64,000 nucleotides of DNA from Streptomyces violens (GCF_000717745.1 NZ_JOBH01000018.1:62001-126000), one strand, 5' to 3'; positions 40,755-49,610 are shown, numbered from the stretch's first letter. A program made the numbers and translations. The notes: generated from the letters alone by a model not told the origin.

Positions 40755-43439
40755 ATGCCCCTCTACGACGCGCGGGGCAAGCAGAACCGCGCGCTGATCA
40801 TCGGCGTCAGCCGGTACCAGGACCCCCGGCTGCACGACCTCGACGCGGTCTTCGCCAACCCCGACGAACTGGGCCGCGTGCTGTGCGCCCCGGCCACCGA
40901 CCTCTTCCTGCCCCGGGAAGTGACGCCGCTGCGCCCGGACACCCCCGAGGAGCTGACCAACGCGCTGCGCACCGCGGCCTCCGAGGCCCGCGGACTGCTG
41001 CTCGTCTACTTCTCCGGGCACGGCCGGGTCCGGCGCGACGGCAGCGACCTGCACCTGCTGGTCGGCTCGTCGCAGGTGGCGCGGGACGAGCGCGGGAAGG
41101 CCTCGCACGAAGCGGTCTCCTGGGCCAACGACGTCCTGCCGCGGCTGGAGCGGTCCCGCGCCGACCGCGTCGTCGTCGTGCTCGAATGCTGCTTCGCGGG
41201 CAACGCGGACGACAGCTTCCGCACCCGCGAGAAGCCGGTCTCGCTGCTGATGGCCGCCCAGCCGAACCGCCGCATCTTCAGCGGCAAGGAGCCCGGCGGC
41301 GGCACCACCTTCACCCGGGCCGTGCTCGACATCCTCGAACACGGCATCGAGGGCAAGGAGTGCGTCACCTTCGAGGACCTCGCCGGTGAGCTGCGCCGCC
41401 GGCTCGCCGGGCACACCACCCCGCAGGGAGGCGCCTGGGTGCCGCGCGCCTCCAAGCAGAACACCGTCGACGACGTGGTGGTCTCCTTCGCCACCCGTGA
41501 GCCGCGGCGGCCCCGCACGCCGTTCGCCGTCCGGGCCCGGCGCTGGTGGCGCTCCCGCCCGCGGCGCCGGTTACGGCTGCTGACCGCCGCCGCCGTCGCG
41601 CCGGCCCTGACCGCCACCGCGCTGGTCCTCGTCGACCGGCTGGGGCCGCCCGAGAGCTGCCCGCCCGCCCAGGAGCTGCGGCTGCTCACCGCCCCCGAGG
41701 CCGAGCCGACGCTGCGCGCCGCCGCCCTCGCGTACGAGATGTCCGCCCTCAACACCGAGCCCGTGCCGGGCGAGGACGACGTCCCCGACGGCTGCCGGCG
41801 CACCCAGATCACCGTCTACTCCGCTGCCAAGGACCAGGTGGCGCAGGGCTTCGCCGCGGCGGACCGCTGGCAGGGCGAGGCCGAGGGCGCCGACGAGGCC
41901 CCGCCCGGAGACAGTGGCGGCCAGGCCGTCGAGCCGCTCTACCGGCCGGGCCCCCAGCCCGACCTGTGGGTGCCCGAATCGACCGTCGACTACCTCCAGG
42001 TCCGCCGGGGCATGGCCGCGCACGCGCCCGCCACCCTGCACCGGGTCGGCCCGGTCGCCTTCACCCCGCTCGTCGTGGGCGTCCCCGCGGCGCGCGGCCT
42101 CCCCGACGTGGAACAGGCCGGCAGCGGCTGGCACACGATCCTGGACGCCTCGGCGGACGGGAAGCTGCGGCTGCTCCGCCCCAGCCCCGCGCTGTCCGGC
42201 ATCGGCCTGATGCACACCATCGGCCTGTACCTGGCCGACGACGGCGCACCCGTCGGCCAGGACAGCGGCGCGCCCCCACCGGAGGTGGCCGAGCGCGCCG
42301 AGCGGCGGCTGCGGGCGCCGGGCAGTCAGTACGCCGGCAGCGCCGAGCTGCTGTGCTCGCTGCGCCCGGGCGCGGCCCCGTCCGGCGCGGGGTCGCGCGC
42401 CACCGCCGCGCCGCTGGTCACGGAGAAGTCCCTGGCCGACGCCAACCTCGGCCACGCGGTCGGCAACTGCCCGGCCCTCGCCACCGTCCCCGAGAAGGAC
42501 GACCGCTACGAGGCGTACTACCCGTCCGGCGTGCCGGGGCTGGACCACCCGCTGATCCGGGTGGCCTGGCAGGGGGCCGCGGACGCCGCCCGCCGGCAGG
42601 CCGCCTCGGAGCGGTTCGCCGACTGGCTGCGGCGGCCGGACGGCGGCCAGCGGGTGATCACGGAGGCGGGGTACCGCGGGGTGAACGCGGCCGGCCGCGC
42701 CGCCCCGCCGCCCACCGGCTCCCCGCTCCGCGACAGCCGGGCGGGCGTCCTGCCGGACGTCGGCGTGGAGCCGTACACCGCGGGGCAACAGCGGGTCGCC
42801 CAGGTGCTGGCCGCGTACGACACGGCGCACCGCCCCGGGCAGCTCCTCTTCCTCCTCGACACCTCCACCTCCATGGCGGACGGGGGCCGGATCGCCGGGG
42901 CGGCGGACGCGGTCGGCCGCGCCCTGGAGGTCCTCGGGCCGAAGGACACGTACGGGCTGTGGACGTATCCCAGGACCGGCACCGCCGCCCGGGACCGCGA
43001 GCGCCCCGTCGAGCGGATCAGGGCCGGCAGCTCCGGCCCGGCCGCGGGGCGCAGGCTGCTGGAGGGCCTCCGGCGGGACGACGGCGGCCTCGTCGACCAG
43101 GGGGCGTGGATGCAGGAGGCGCTCACCGCCGCGCTGGACCGGCTGCGCGACAGCCCGGCCGAGCGGACCAAGGCCGTGGTGCTCGTCCTCGACGAGGACG
43201 ACGGCGCGGGGAAGCGGTCGGCGGCGGCGCGCGAGGCGCTCTCCGACGCGCTCGCCGCGCGTCCCCGGATCCCCGTGGTGGTGCTGGCGACCGGCAGGGG
43301 CGGCTGCGACGCGGCCCCGGTGCGGCACGTCGTCGAGGGCTCGGGAGGGAACTGCGTGGCCGGCGGCCCGGGAGCCGCGGACACCCTGGCCGGACTGGTG
43401 GCCTCCTTCGGCACGGGCGGACAGGAGGCGGGCCGGTGA
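40755..43439 (+). CDS. Transmembrane caspase protein with extracellular substrate-binding-like and VWA domains
   Basis: An 894-residue three-part protein. Residues 1-255 are a caspase-like C14 peptidase: RALIIGVSRYQDPRLHDLD, His89 in LLVYFSGHGRV, and Cys146 in VVLECCFAGN. A basic stretch (RARRWWRSRPRRR) precedes one membrane helix at about 275-296, so the caspase is cytoplasmic. Residues 300-660 resemble an extracellular solute-binding domain (PDLWVPEST, RVGPVAFTPLVVGVP). Residues 695-890 are a VWA domain with MIDAS LLDTSTSMADG. Codon 273 is TTA. It couples with EACC1 upstream (six bases) and overlaps the lipoprotein gene by four bases. It could sense an outside ligand and activate proteolysis inside. 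Confidence 0.9.
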   Translation: MPLYDARGKQNRALIIGVSRYQDPRLHDLDAVFANPDELGRVLCAPATDLFLPREVTPLRPDTPEELTNALRTAASEARGLLLVYFSGHGRVRRDGSDLHLLVGSSQVARDERGKASHEAVSWANDVLPRLERSRADRVVVVLECCFAGNADDSFRTREKPVSLLMAAQPNRRIFSGKEPGGGTTFTRAVLDILEHGIEGKECVTFEDLAGELRRRLAGHTTPQGGAWVPRASKQNTVDDVVVSFATREPRRPRTPFAVRARRWWRSRPRRRLRLLTAAAVAPALTATALVLVDRLGPPESCPPAQELRLLTAPEAEPTLRAAALAYEMSALNTEPVPGEDDVPDGCRRTQITVYSAAKDQVAQGFAAADRWQGEAEGADEAPPGDSGGQAVEPLYRPGPQPDLWVPESTVDYLQVRRGMAAHAPATLHRVGPVAFTPLVVGVPAARGLPDVEQAGSGWHTILDASADGKLRLLRPSPALSGIGLMHTIGLYLADDGAPVGQDSGAPPPEVAERAERRLRAPGSQYAGSAELLCSLRPGAAPSGAGSRATAAPLVTEKSLADANLGHAVGNCPALATVPEKDDRYEAYYPSGVPGLDHPLIRVAWQGAADAARRQAASERFADWLRRPDGGQRVITEAGYRGVNAAGRAAPPPTGSPLRDSRAGVLPDVGVEPYTAGQQRVAQVLAAYDTAHRPGQLLFLLDTSTSMADGGRIAGAADAVGRALEVLGPKDTYGLWTYPRTGTAARDRERPVERIRAGSSGPAAGRRLLEGLRRDDGGLVDQGAWMQEALTAALDRLRDSPAERTKAVVLVLDEDDGAGKRSAAAREALSDALAARPRIPVVVLATGRGGCDAAPVRHVVEGSGGNCVAGGPGAADTLAGLVASFGTGGQEAGR

Positions 43440-44782
43440 AGCGCGTGGTGGTCACGGCCGCCGCCGTCCTCTGCCTGCTCGCGGCGGGCTGCTCGGACCC
43501 GGGGCCCGCGCCCGCCGGGGACGGGGACATCGTCCTGGCCACCGGCAGCGACCTCAGCAGCACCGGGGTGCGCCGGGAACTGATCCGTCAGTGGGAGCGG
43601 CGCAGCGGCAAGAAGGTGCGCATCGTGAAGCTGCCGGACACCGCCGACGGGCAGCGCAGCCAGCTGCTGGCAGCCGGCCAGTCCGGCAACAGCGGGTACG
43701 ACGTGCTCAACATCGACGTGGCCTGGACCGCGGAGTTCGCCGCGGCCGGCATCATCCGCCCCTGGGGCAGGGAGCTGGGCGGCGACTTCCTCGACAGCGT
43801 CAAGAAGACGGCCACCACCGGCTCCGACGGCACGGTCTGGGCCGTCCCCTTCAACACGGACGCCGGACTTCTCTACTTCCGCAGCGACCTGCTGCGGAAG
43901 TACGGGTACGACGGGCCGCCGGACACCTGGGAGCAGCTGCGGACCTGGTCGCAGCAGATCATGGCCGAGGAGAACGCCGGCCGCCCGGCGGACGAGAAGC
44001 TCTACGGCATGGTCGCCCAGCTACGGCCCTACGAGGGCCTCACGGTCAACACCCTGGAGTCCGTCTGGGCGTCCGGCGGCGACCCGGAGCGGACCGCCCA
44101 CCTCGCCGGGGCGCTGCAGCAGGGCGTGTACGCGCTCAAGGAGCGGCTGCGCACGATCATGCCGCAGGAGGCGACGGCGATGGACGAGACCGCCAGCGGG
44201 CAGTGGTTCGCCGAAGGACGGGCGCTGTTCATGCGGAACTGGCCGGTGGAGTACGCCTCGGTCGCCGAGAAACTCGAACCGGGCCGGCAGTTCGACGTGG
44301 CCCAGCTCCCCGCGGGCTCGTCGGAAGGCCGGCACCGCACGGTCCTGGGCGGCCAGAACCTCGCCATCGCGGCCGACGCCGCGCACCCGGACGAAGCCCG
44401 CTCCCTGATCACCGCCCTCACCTCGGCGCGCAGCGAGCACTGTCTGCTGCAGCGCGGCTTCGCGGCCACCCGGGCCTCGGCGTACGACGGCACGGCGCCC
44501 GCGTGCGACCTGCCGCCCGACGACGCCCGGCGGGAGGAGGACGGCGGCGCCCGGCCCGGCACCCCGCCGCCCGGCCGGGTCCCGCCGTACACGGACCTGC
44601 TGCACCGCGCGCTCAAGGACGCGGCGCCCCGGCCGCGCAGCGCCCACTACGCCACGTACAGCAAGGTCGTCCAGCTCTACGTCTCCGCCTACCTCACCGG
44701 CAAGGACGACGCGTCCATCGCCGACGAGCTCGCCGAGGAAGCGACGAAGGCGCTCAGCGGCCGCGGAGAACGCGGACGCTGA
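43436..44782 (+). CDS. Extracellular solute-binding lipoprotein (family 1 type) without ABC partners
   Basis: A 448-residue protein beginning at GTG 43436 inside the caspase stop (GTGA). The signal peptide ends at the lipobox LLAAGC, so it should be lipid-anchored on the outer face of the membrane. The mature part has the substrate-binding fold of carbohydrate-type proteins: YDVLNIDVAWTAEFAAAGIIRPWGREL, VWAVPFNTDAGLLYFRSDLLRKYGY, WEQLRTWSQQI, ESVWASGGDPE, and MRNWPVEYASV. No permease or ATPase gene is near. Translation is coupled to the caspase protein, which carries its own binding-like domain, so it probably works as a ligand receptor of that system. Confidence 0.88.
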   Translation: MKRVVVTAAAVLCLLAAGCSDPGPAPAGDGDIVLATGSDLSSTGVRRELIRQWERRSGKKVRIVKLPDTADGQRSQLLAAGQSGNSGYDVLNIDVAWTAEFAAAGIIRPWGRELGGDFLDSVKKTATTGSDGTVWAVPFNTDAGLLYFRSDLLRKYGYDGPPDTWEQLRTWSQQIMAEENAGRPADEKLYGMVAQLRPYEGLTVNTLESVWASGGDPERTAHLAGALQQGVYALKERLRTIMPQEATAMDETASGQWFAEGRALFMRNWPVEYASVAEKLEPGRQFDVAQLPAGSSEGRHRTVLGGQNLAIAADAAHPDEARSLITALTSARSEHCLLQRGFAATRASAYDGTAPACDLPPDDARREEDGGARPGTPPPGRVPPYTDLLHRALKDAAPRPRSAHYATYSKVVQLYVSAYLTGKDDASIADELAEEATKALSGRGERGR

Positions 44783-44804
44783 GCGCCTTCGGGTGCTGAG
44801 AGTG

Positions 44805-45053
44805 TCAGCCGGCGACGATCAGGAAGATGCCGTAGCCGACGGCCGCGAGGCAGAGCGCGAAGCAGGCGTAGCCGCCGGTGCGGGCCACGGCGGAGGTGCT
44901 GCCGCCGACGGCCGCGGCGGTGCCCGCCTCGCCCTCCTGAGGGGCCTTGCGGGACGTGCCCATGATGCCCAGGGTGAAGAGGCCCACCATCGCGACGGTC
45001 ACCACGAGGGTGGTGCCGAAGACCTGGCCGAGTGCCGCCCAGTCGATGTTCAT
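44805..45053 (-). CDS. Small two-helix membrane protein next to the PiT transporter
   Basis: An 82-residue protein with hydrophobic helices at about residues 11-31 (FGTTLVVTVAMVGLFTLGIMG) and 60-80 (GYACFALCLAAVGYGIFLIVAG), joined by a polar Gly/Ala linker. It starts 31 bases after the phosphate-transporter stop with AAGGAACT upstream, so it is probably co-transcribed with it. I recall a small gene at the same place beside pitH2 in S. coelicolor. The function is unknown; a transporter accessory role is guessed. Confidence 0.75.
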   Translation of the reverse strand: MNIDWAALGQVFGTTLVVTVAMVGLFTLGIMGTSRKAPQEGEAGTAAAVGGSTSAVARTGGYACFALCLAAVGYGIFLIVAG

Positions 45054-45084
45054 GGCGTGAGTTCCTTAAACCGAGCGCCCGGCG

Positions 45085-46335
45085 TCAGCGGACGGCCGAG
45101 GTGGCGGGGGAGCGGGTGGTGGACTGCGCCGGGATGCCCTCTATGGTCCCGGCACCGGCCGTGGTCGACCCCGCGGGCGGCGGGGTGACGGACTGCAGCG
45201 CGGTGGTGACGACACCGGCCGGCTCGACGGGCTCGACGTCGTTGACGTTGCTGTGGTCCACCGGCTTGCGGCGGGAGGCGGCCCAGATGGCGCCGCAGAT
45301 GACGACACCGAGCACGGCGACGGTGGTGACGCCCCAGGTGCCCTGGCCGGCCAGGAAGGCCGCTCCGGCGGCGACCAGCCCGGCGGCCGGCAGCGTCAGG
45401 CCCCAGGCGAGCACCATCCGGCCCGCCGTGGACCAGCGGACCACGCCGCCCTTGCGGCCGAGGCCGGAGCCCATGACCGCGCCGGAGCAGACCTGGGTGG
45501 TGGAGAGCGCGAAGCCGAGGTGCGAGGAGGCGAGGATGGTCACCGCGGCGCCGGTCTGGGCGGCGAAGCCCTGCGGCGGCTGGATGTCGGTGATGCCCTT
45601 GCCCATCGTGCGGATGATCCGCCAGCCGCCGAGGTACGTGCCCAGGGCGATGGCGATACCGGCCGAGGCGATGACCCACATGGGCGGGTCGGCCTGCGGG
45701 GCGAGCGCGCCGCCGGTGATCAGCGCGAGGGTGATGACGCCCATCGTCTTCTGGGCGTCGTTGGTGCCGTGCGCCAGGGAGACCAGCGCTGCCGAGGCGA
45801 TCTGCCCGGCGCGGTAGCCCTTGGCGGTGTCCTCCTCGGCGCGGTTGCGGGCGAGGCGGTACGTCAGCCGGGTGGCGGCCGTCGCGGCGATGCCGGCGAC
45901 GATGGGCGCGGCCACGGCCGGGATGAGGACCTTCATGACGACCGCGTCGGCGTTGACCCCGCCGATGCCGACGGACACCACGGTCGCGCCGATCAGGCCG
46001 CCGAAGAGGGCGTGCGAGGAGCTGGAGGGGAGGCCGGCGAGCCAGGTCAGCAGGTTCCAGACGATCGCGCCGACCAGGCCGGCGAAGATCACTTCTGGTC
46101 GGATGCCGGAGCCTTCGTCGATGATGCCCCCGGAGATGGTCTTGGCCACCTCGACGGAGAGGAAGGCGCCGACGAGGTTCAGCACCGCCGACATCGCCAC
46201 CGCGGTCTTGGGCTTGAGCGCCCCCGTGGAAATGGTGGTGGCCATGGCGTTGGCCGTGTCGTGGAAGCCGTTCGTGAAGTCGAACACCAAGGCCGTGACG
46301 ATCACGATCCCGATGAGAAGCGTGATGTGTTCCAT
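45085..46335 (-). CDS. pit: Inorganic phosphate transporter, PiT family
   Basis: A 416-residue membrane protein with the PiT signature twice: FDFTNGFHDTANAMATTISTGAL near the N-terminus and VSLAHGTNDAQKTMGVI in the middle. It has ten or more hydrophobic segments and an acidic-to-basic C-terminal cytoplasmic tail (SRRKPVDHS and onwards). It takes up metal-phosphate with a proton. A PHO box about 50 bases upstream of the start suggests PhoP control, unlike constitutive Pit proteins. It is most similar in layout to PitH2. Confidence 0.95.
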   Translation of the reverse strand: MEHITLLIGIVIVTALVFDFTNGFHDTANAMATTISTGALKPKTAVAMSAVLNLVGAFLSVEVAKTISGGIIDEGSGIRPEVIFAGLVGAIVWNLLTWLAGLPSSSSHALFGGLIGATVVSVGIGGVNADAVVMKVLIPAVAAPIVAGIAATAATRLTYRLARNRAEEDTAKGYRAGQIASAALVSLAHGTNDAQKTMGVITLALITGGALAPQADPPMWVIASAGIAIALGTYLGGWRIIRTMGKGITDIQPPQGFAAQTGAAVTILASSHLGFALSTTQVCSGAVMGSGLGRKGGVVRWSTAGRMVLAWGLTLPAAGLVAAGAAFLAGQGTWGVTTVAVLGVVICGAIWAASRRKPVDHSNVNDVEPVEPAGVVTTALQSVTPPPAGSTTAGAGTIEGIPAQSTTRSPATSAVR

Positions 46336-46385
46336 TCACCCAGGCAATCAGTTCGATGGTCAGTGACGCGAACGACCGTAGGGAG

Positions 46386-46407
46386 GATGGGTGAACGGAA
46401 GATGAAC
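46386..46407 (-). promoter_or_regulatory. PHO box upstream of pit
   Basis: On the minus strand two adjacent 11-base units GTTCATCTTCC and GTTCACCCATC form a direct repeat matching the Streptomyces PhoP consensus (GTTCAYYYRGY-type). It ends 50 bases before the start codon. Confidence 0.8.
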
Positions 46408-46505
46408 GACAACGGGCCTGGTGGTGACGCCCCCGCCGATTTCGTGCGGAGGCGCCTCACCAGTAACTCGAGGTTCATCCAGAGGTGGCCGAGACGTGCT
46501 GCCGG

Positions 46506-47282
46506 CTAGCCCGCTGCGAAGCGGCGGAGCTGACTGAACGAACCGTTCCAGGCGTTCTGATCCCCCGGGAATCGGCCTTTGTTGGAGTACTGCCAGATGC
46601 TCAGGAACTCCCAGCCCTTCGGCAGCTTGCCGGGCTTCCCGTGCCACGATGCCAGCCACAGCGGGTGGCTCTGCGCGAAGGCGCTGCTGCCGCCGGTGCA
46701 GGTGTTCCACCAGCGCGTGGTCGTGTAGATGACCGGCCGGCGCCCGGTCTGCCGCTTGATCTCGTCGCTGAAGCCCCAGATCCAGCGGACCATCTTCTTC
46801 TTGCTCACGCCGTAGCACTTGTGCTTCTTGCTGTACGGGTTGTTCTCGATGTCCAGGGCCGGCGGCAGCGTCCAGCCGTCCGCCTTCCACTGGCCGCCGT
46901 GGTTCAGGAAGTACCGGGCCTGCGCGGTCCCGGAGGACTGGTTCGGCACCGCGAAATGGTACGTGCCGTGCAGCAGGCCGGCCTGGCGCGCGCCGCGGTA
47001 CTGCCTGCCGAAGTAGGGGTTGGTGTAGGAGGTCGATTCGGTGGCCTTGACGTAGACGAACCGCGCGCCGTTCGCCCGGGCTTCCGGCCAGTCGACGTTC
47101 TTCTGGTGCGAGGAGACGTCGTGGCCGTGCGGCACACCGCTCGCAGCCGAGGGGCTCGCGGCGGCGAGATCGGTGAGCGCGGCGCCGGCCAGTACGGCCA
47201 GTGCCAGAGCGGTTCCGGTGGCGGCGGAGGTCAGGCGGGGCAGTAAGGCCGGTATGTGGTCACCTTTGTGGTCACGAGCCAT
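46506..47282 (-). CDS. Secreted GH25 lysozyme (1,4-beta-N-acetylmuramidase)
   Basis: A 258-residue protein from ATG 47282. An upstream in-frame Met would delay the signal peptide. The signal is long and basic (MARDHKGDHIPALLPRLTS, then a hydrophobic Ala/Leu stretch). The GH25 domain starts at GHDVSSHQKNVDWPEARANGARFVYVKATES, with catalytic Asp and Glu in DVSSHQ and DIENNPY. It ends with WQYSNKGRFPG. It cleaves peptidoglycan glycan strands outside the cell. It stands alone, convergent with nothing near; pit lies downstream. Confidence 0.92.
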   Translation of the reverse strand: MARDHKGDHIPALLPRLTSAATGTALALAVLAGAALTDLAAASPSAASGVPHGHDVSSHQKNVDWPEARANGARFVYVKATESTSYTNPYFGRQYRGARQAGLLHGTYHFAVPNQSSGTAQARYFLNHGGQWKADGWTLPPALDIENNPYSKKHKCYGVSKKKMVRWIWGFSDEIKRQTGRRPVIYTTTRWWNTCTGGSSAFAQSHPLWLASWHGKPGKLPKGWEFLSIWQYSNKGRFPGDQNAWNGSFSQLRRFAAG

Positions 47283-47497
47283 GGTTCCCCCCGGATGGCG
47301 ACGTGCATGACAAAACATCCAGAGGTTATTGGATGATCCCGAGATGACGGTGACCTCCGGCCAATCACCGATTATCGCCGAGGTGTCCCTGTTTGGGGGG
47401 TACCGGAGGGGAATGGTCCGCCTTACAGTGCGGCGGCTGCGCGGGGGGCGGCCGGTACGGTGCGGAACCCAGGTGCGTCAGGAGGGAGTGGGGCGGG

Positions 47498-48166
47498 ATG
47501 ACGGAGCGGGAGTCCGGACCGGTACGAGAGGTGGCGGAGGCGTGGGACGCGCTGGTGGCCGCGGCGCGGCGCACGGTGGCCGACGGGCTGGTGGTCGGCA
47601 CGTCGGGGAACGTCTCGGTGCGGGCCGGCGGGCTGGTGCTCGTCACGCCCAGCGGCGTCCCCTACGACCGGCTCGGGCCGGCCGACCTGGTGGCGGTGGA
47701 CCCGGCGGACGGGCGGCAGGTGGCCGGTGCGCTGAAGCCGACGAGCGAGCTGCCGATGCACCTCGCGGTGTACCGCCACACCAGTGCCGCCGCCATCGTC
47801 CACACCCACGCGGTGCACGCCACCGCTGTCTCCACACTGGTCCCCGAACTCCCGCCGGTGCACTACATGACCGCGGCCCTCGGCGGTACCGTCCGGGTTG
47901 CCTCATATGCGACGTACGGCAGCCAGGAGTTGGCCGACAACATGCTGCACGCGCTGCGCGACCGCACGGGCGTGCTCCTGCAGAACCACGGCACCCTCAC
48001 CTACGGCGACACCCTCGACCAGGCGTACGACCGTACGGCGCAGCTGGAGTGGATGTGCCGGCTGTGGCTGACCGCCGCGTCCGTCCCCGGCCACACGCCG
48101 TCGCTGCTCTCCGAGGACCAGCTCGCCGAGGCGGGCGAGCGGCTGCGGGGGTACGGGCAGCGGTGA
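47498..48166 (+). CDS. Class II aldolase/adducin-family protein (fuculose-phosphate aldolase type)
   Basis: A 222-residue protein with AGGAGGGAG before ATG 47498. The family motifs are GLVVGTSGNVSVRAGGLVLVTPSGVPYDRLGPADLVAVD, zinc His pair in IVHTHAVHATAVSTL, LQNHGTLTYGDTLDQAY with the third His, and the catalytic Glu in KPTSELPMHLAVYRHTSAAAI. Members cleave L-fuculose-1-phosphate or related sugar phosphates. The exact substrate is not clear. It is followed by an alpha/beta hydrolase whose start overlaps the stop (TGATG). Confidence 0.88.
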   Translation: MTERESGPVREVAEAWDALVAAARRTVADGLVVGTSGNVSVRAGGLVLVTPSGVPYDRLGPADLVAVDPADGRQVAGALKPTSELPMHLAVYRHTSAAAIVHTHAVHATAVSTLVPELPPVHYMTAALGGTVRVASYATYGSQELADNMLHALRDRTGVLLQNHGTLTYGDTLDQAYDRTAQLEWMCRLWLTAASVPGHTPSLLSEDQLAEAGERLRGYGQR

Positions 48167-48206
48167 TGCGGGCCGCGGTGATGCGGGCAGCGGTGATGCG
48201 GGCAGC
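48162..48206. repeat. Three 15-bp tandem repeats at a gene junction
   Basis: GGTGATGCGGGCCGC, then GGTGATGCGGGCAGC twice. The first unit contains the aldolase stop and the hydrolase start. The next two repeat the start context, so the hydrolase N-terminus reads MRAAV MRAAV MRAA, with three possible ATG starts. Confidence 0.85.
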
Positions 48207-49419
48207 GGGGCGGGCCGCGGGAGGCCGGGTCCGTCACCCGGCCGGAGCGGCCCACTGGCCAGGCGCCGCCCGGCTCCCCAGACTGGGGAGGGTGCGCCTG
48301 GGTACCGCGGCGGCTGCGGCCGTCACCACCGTGATCGGTACCGGAGCGGCCGCGTTGGCGGCCGGCCGGTATGCCAGCGACGTCGCTCTGAAACCCGCCC
48401 CCGACCGGCCGTTCCCGGGCGACGGGCGGCTGACGGTGCACGCCACCACAGCGGACCGGGTCACGCTCACCCGCAGCCTGTCCGCGCTGCGGCCCGGCCG
48501 GTACGGCCTGACGGGCCGCGACTGCCACGCGGTCATCGGCCCGGTGTGCGACGACGAGCCGCACGCCGCCGACACCGTCGTCCGGCGCCTGGAGCGGATC
48601 ACCCACGGGACCCTCGCGCGCGGCACCCGCCTGCGGCTGACCCCGCAGGTGCACCTCGGCAGCCCCTCCGACGCGCTCGGCCTGGAGTGCGCGGACGTGG
48701 ACGTGCCCGGCGAACTGGGCGCGCTGCCCACGTGGTTCGTGCCGGGCGACCGGGAGACCTGGGTCATCGCCGTGCACGGCCTCGGCACGACACGGGAGCA
48801 CCCGATGGTCGTGATGCCGTTCCTGCAACGCCATCACTTCCCGGTGCTGGCCCCGGCATACCGCAACGACCTCGGCGCGCCGCGCACCACGGACGGCATC
48901 GGGCACCTCGGGGACACCGAGTGGCGCGACGTGGACGCGGTGATCCGGTACGCGCTGCGGTACGGCGCGCGCCGGGTGATCCTGCACGGCTGGTCCACGG
49001 GCGCGACGATGGCGCTGCACACGGCGGCCCACTCCGTACTGCGCGACCGGATCGCCGGGCTGGTGCTGGACTCGCCGGTACTGGACTGGCGCGCGACGGT
49101 ACGGGCGCTGGCGGCGGCCCACCGGGTGCCGCGCCCCCTGCTGCCGCTGGCCGTGCGGGCCGCCGAGGGGAGCACGGGCCTGCACTCCGACCGGCTGGCC
49201 GAGGCGCGCGACCCGGCGCTGCTCTCCGTACCGACGCTGATCTTCCACGGCCCCGGCGACACCATCGCCCCCTGGGCGGCCTCCCGCCGCCTGAAGGCGG
49301 CCCGGCCCGATCTGGTCAGCCTGCACACCGTCGGCGACGCCCCGCACGGCGCCATGTGGAACGCCGCGCCCGAGGAGTACGAGGAGTCGCTGCGGCGGTT
49401 TCTGACGCCGTTGATGTAG
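48166..49419 (+). CDS. Alpha/beta hydrolase, membrane-anchored or secreted
   Basis: A 417-residue protein. After the triplicated MRAAV start, a hydrophobic segment (about residues 45-70, VRLGTAAAAAVTTVIGTGAAALAAG) suggests an N-terminal anchor or signal. The hydrolase fold starts near WVIAVHGLGTTREHPMVV. The nucleophile Ser is in VILHGWSTGATMAL (G-x-S-x-G replaced by GWSTG). Later comes PTLIFHGPGDTIAPW with the Asp, and the His in VGDAPHGAMWNAAP. The substrate is unknown. The start overlaps the aldolase stop. Confidence 0.82.
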   Translation: MRAAVMRAAVMRAAGRAAGGRVRHPAGAAHWPGAARLPRLGRVRLGTAAAAAVTTVIGTGAAALAAGRYASDVALKPAPDRPFPGDGRLTVHATTADRVTLTRSLSALRPGRYGLTGRDCHAVIGPVCDDEPHAADTVVRRLERITHGTLARGTRLRLTPQVHLGSPSDALGLECADVDVPGELGALPTWFVPGDRETWVIAVHGLGTTREHPMVVMPFLQRHHFPVLAPAYRNDLGAPRTTDGIGHLGDTEWRDVDAVIRYALRYGARRVILHGWSTGATMALHTAAHSVLRDRIAGLVLDSPVLDWRATVRALAAAHRVPRPLLPLAVRAAEGSTGLHSDRLAEARDPALLSVPTLIFHGPGDTIAPWAASRRLKAARPDLVSLHTVGDAPHGAMWNAAPEEYEESLRRFLTPLM

Positions 49420-49610
49420 GCCGCTGACGTCGTGGTCGGTGCGGCGGCCGCGCCGGTCCGCCGGACCTGGCACGGAGGGGCCGACGACCTGGCACGGGGT
49501 GCCGAGGGGAGGGGGGCGATCATGGGCGGATCGGGCAGGAGCGGACCTTCCGAAGAACGCAATCCGCCTTCCGATTGGGTTTTCGGGCCCACAAGAGCAA
49601 GACTGCTCCT

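Noticed and set aside
43436..44782. Reading the lipoprotein as part of an ABC sugar importer
   Set aside because: No permease or ATPase gene is within the window near it, and it is translationally coupled to the caspase gene.
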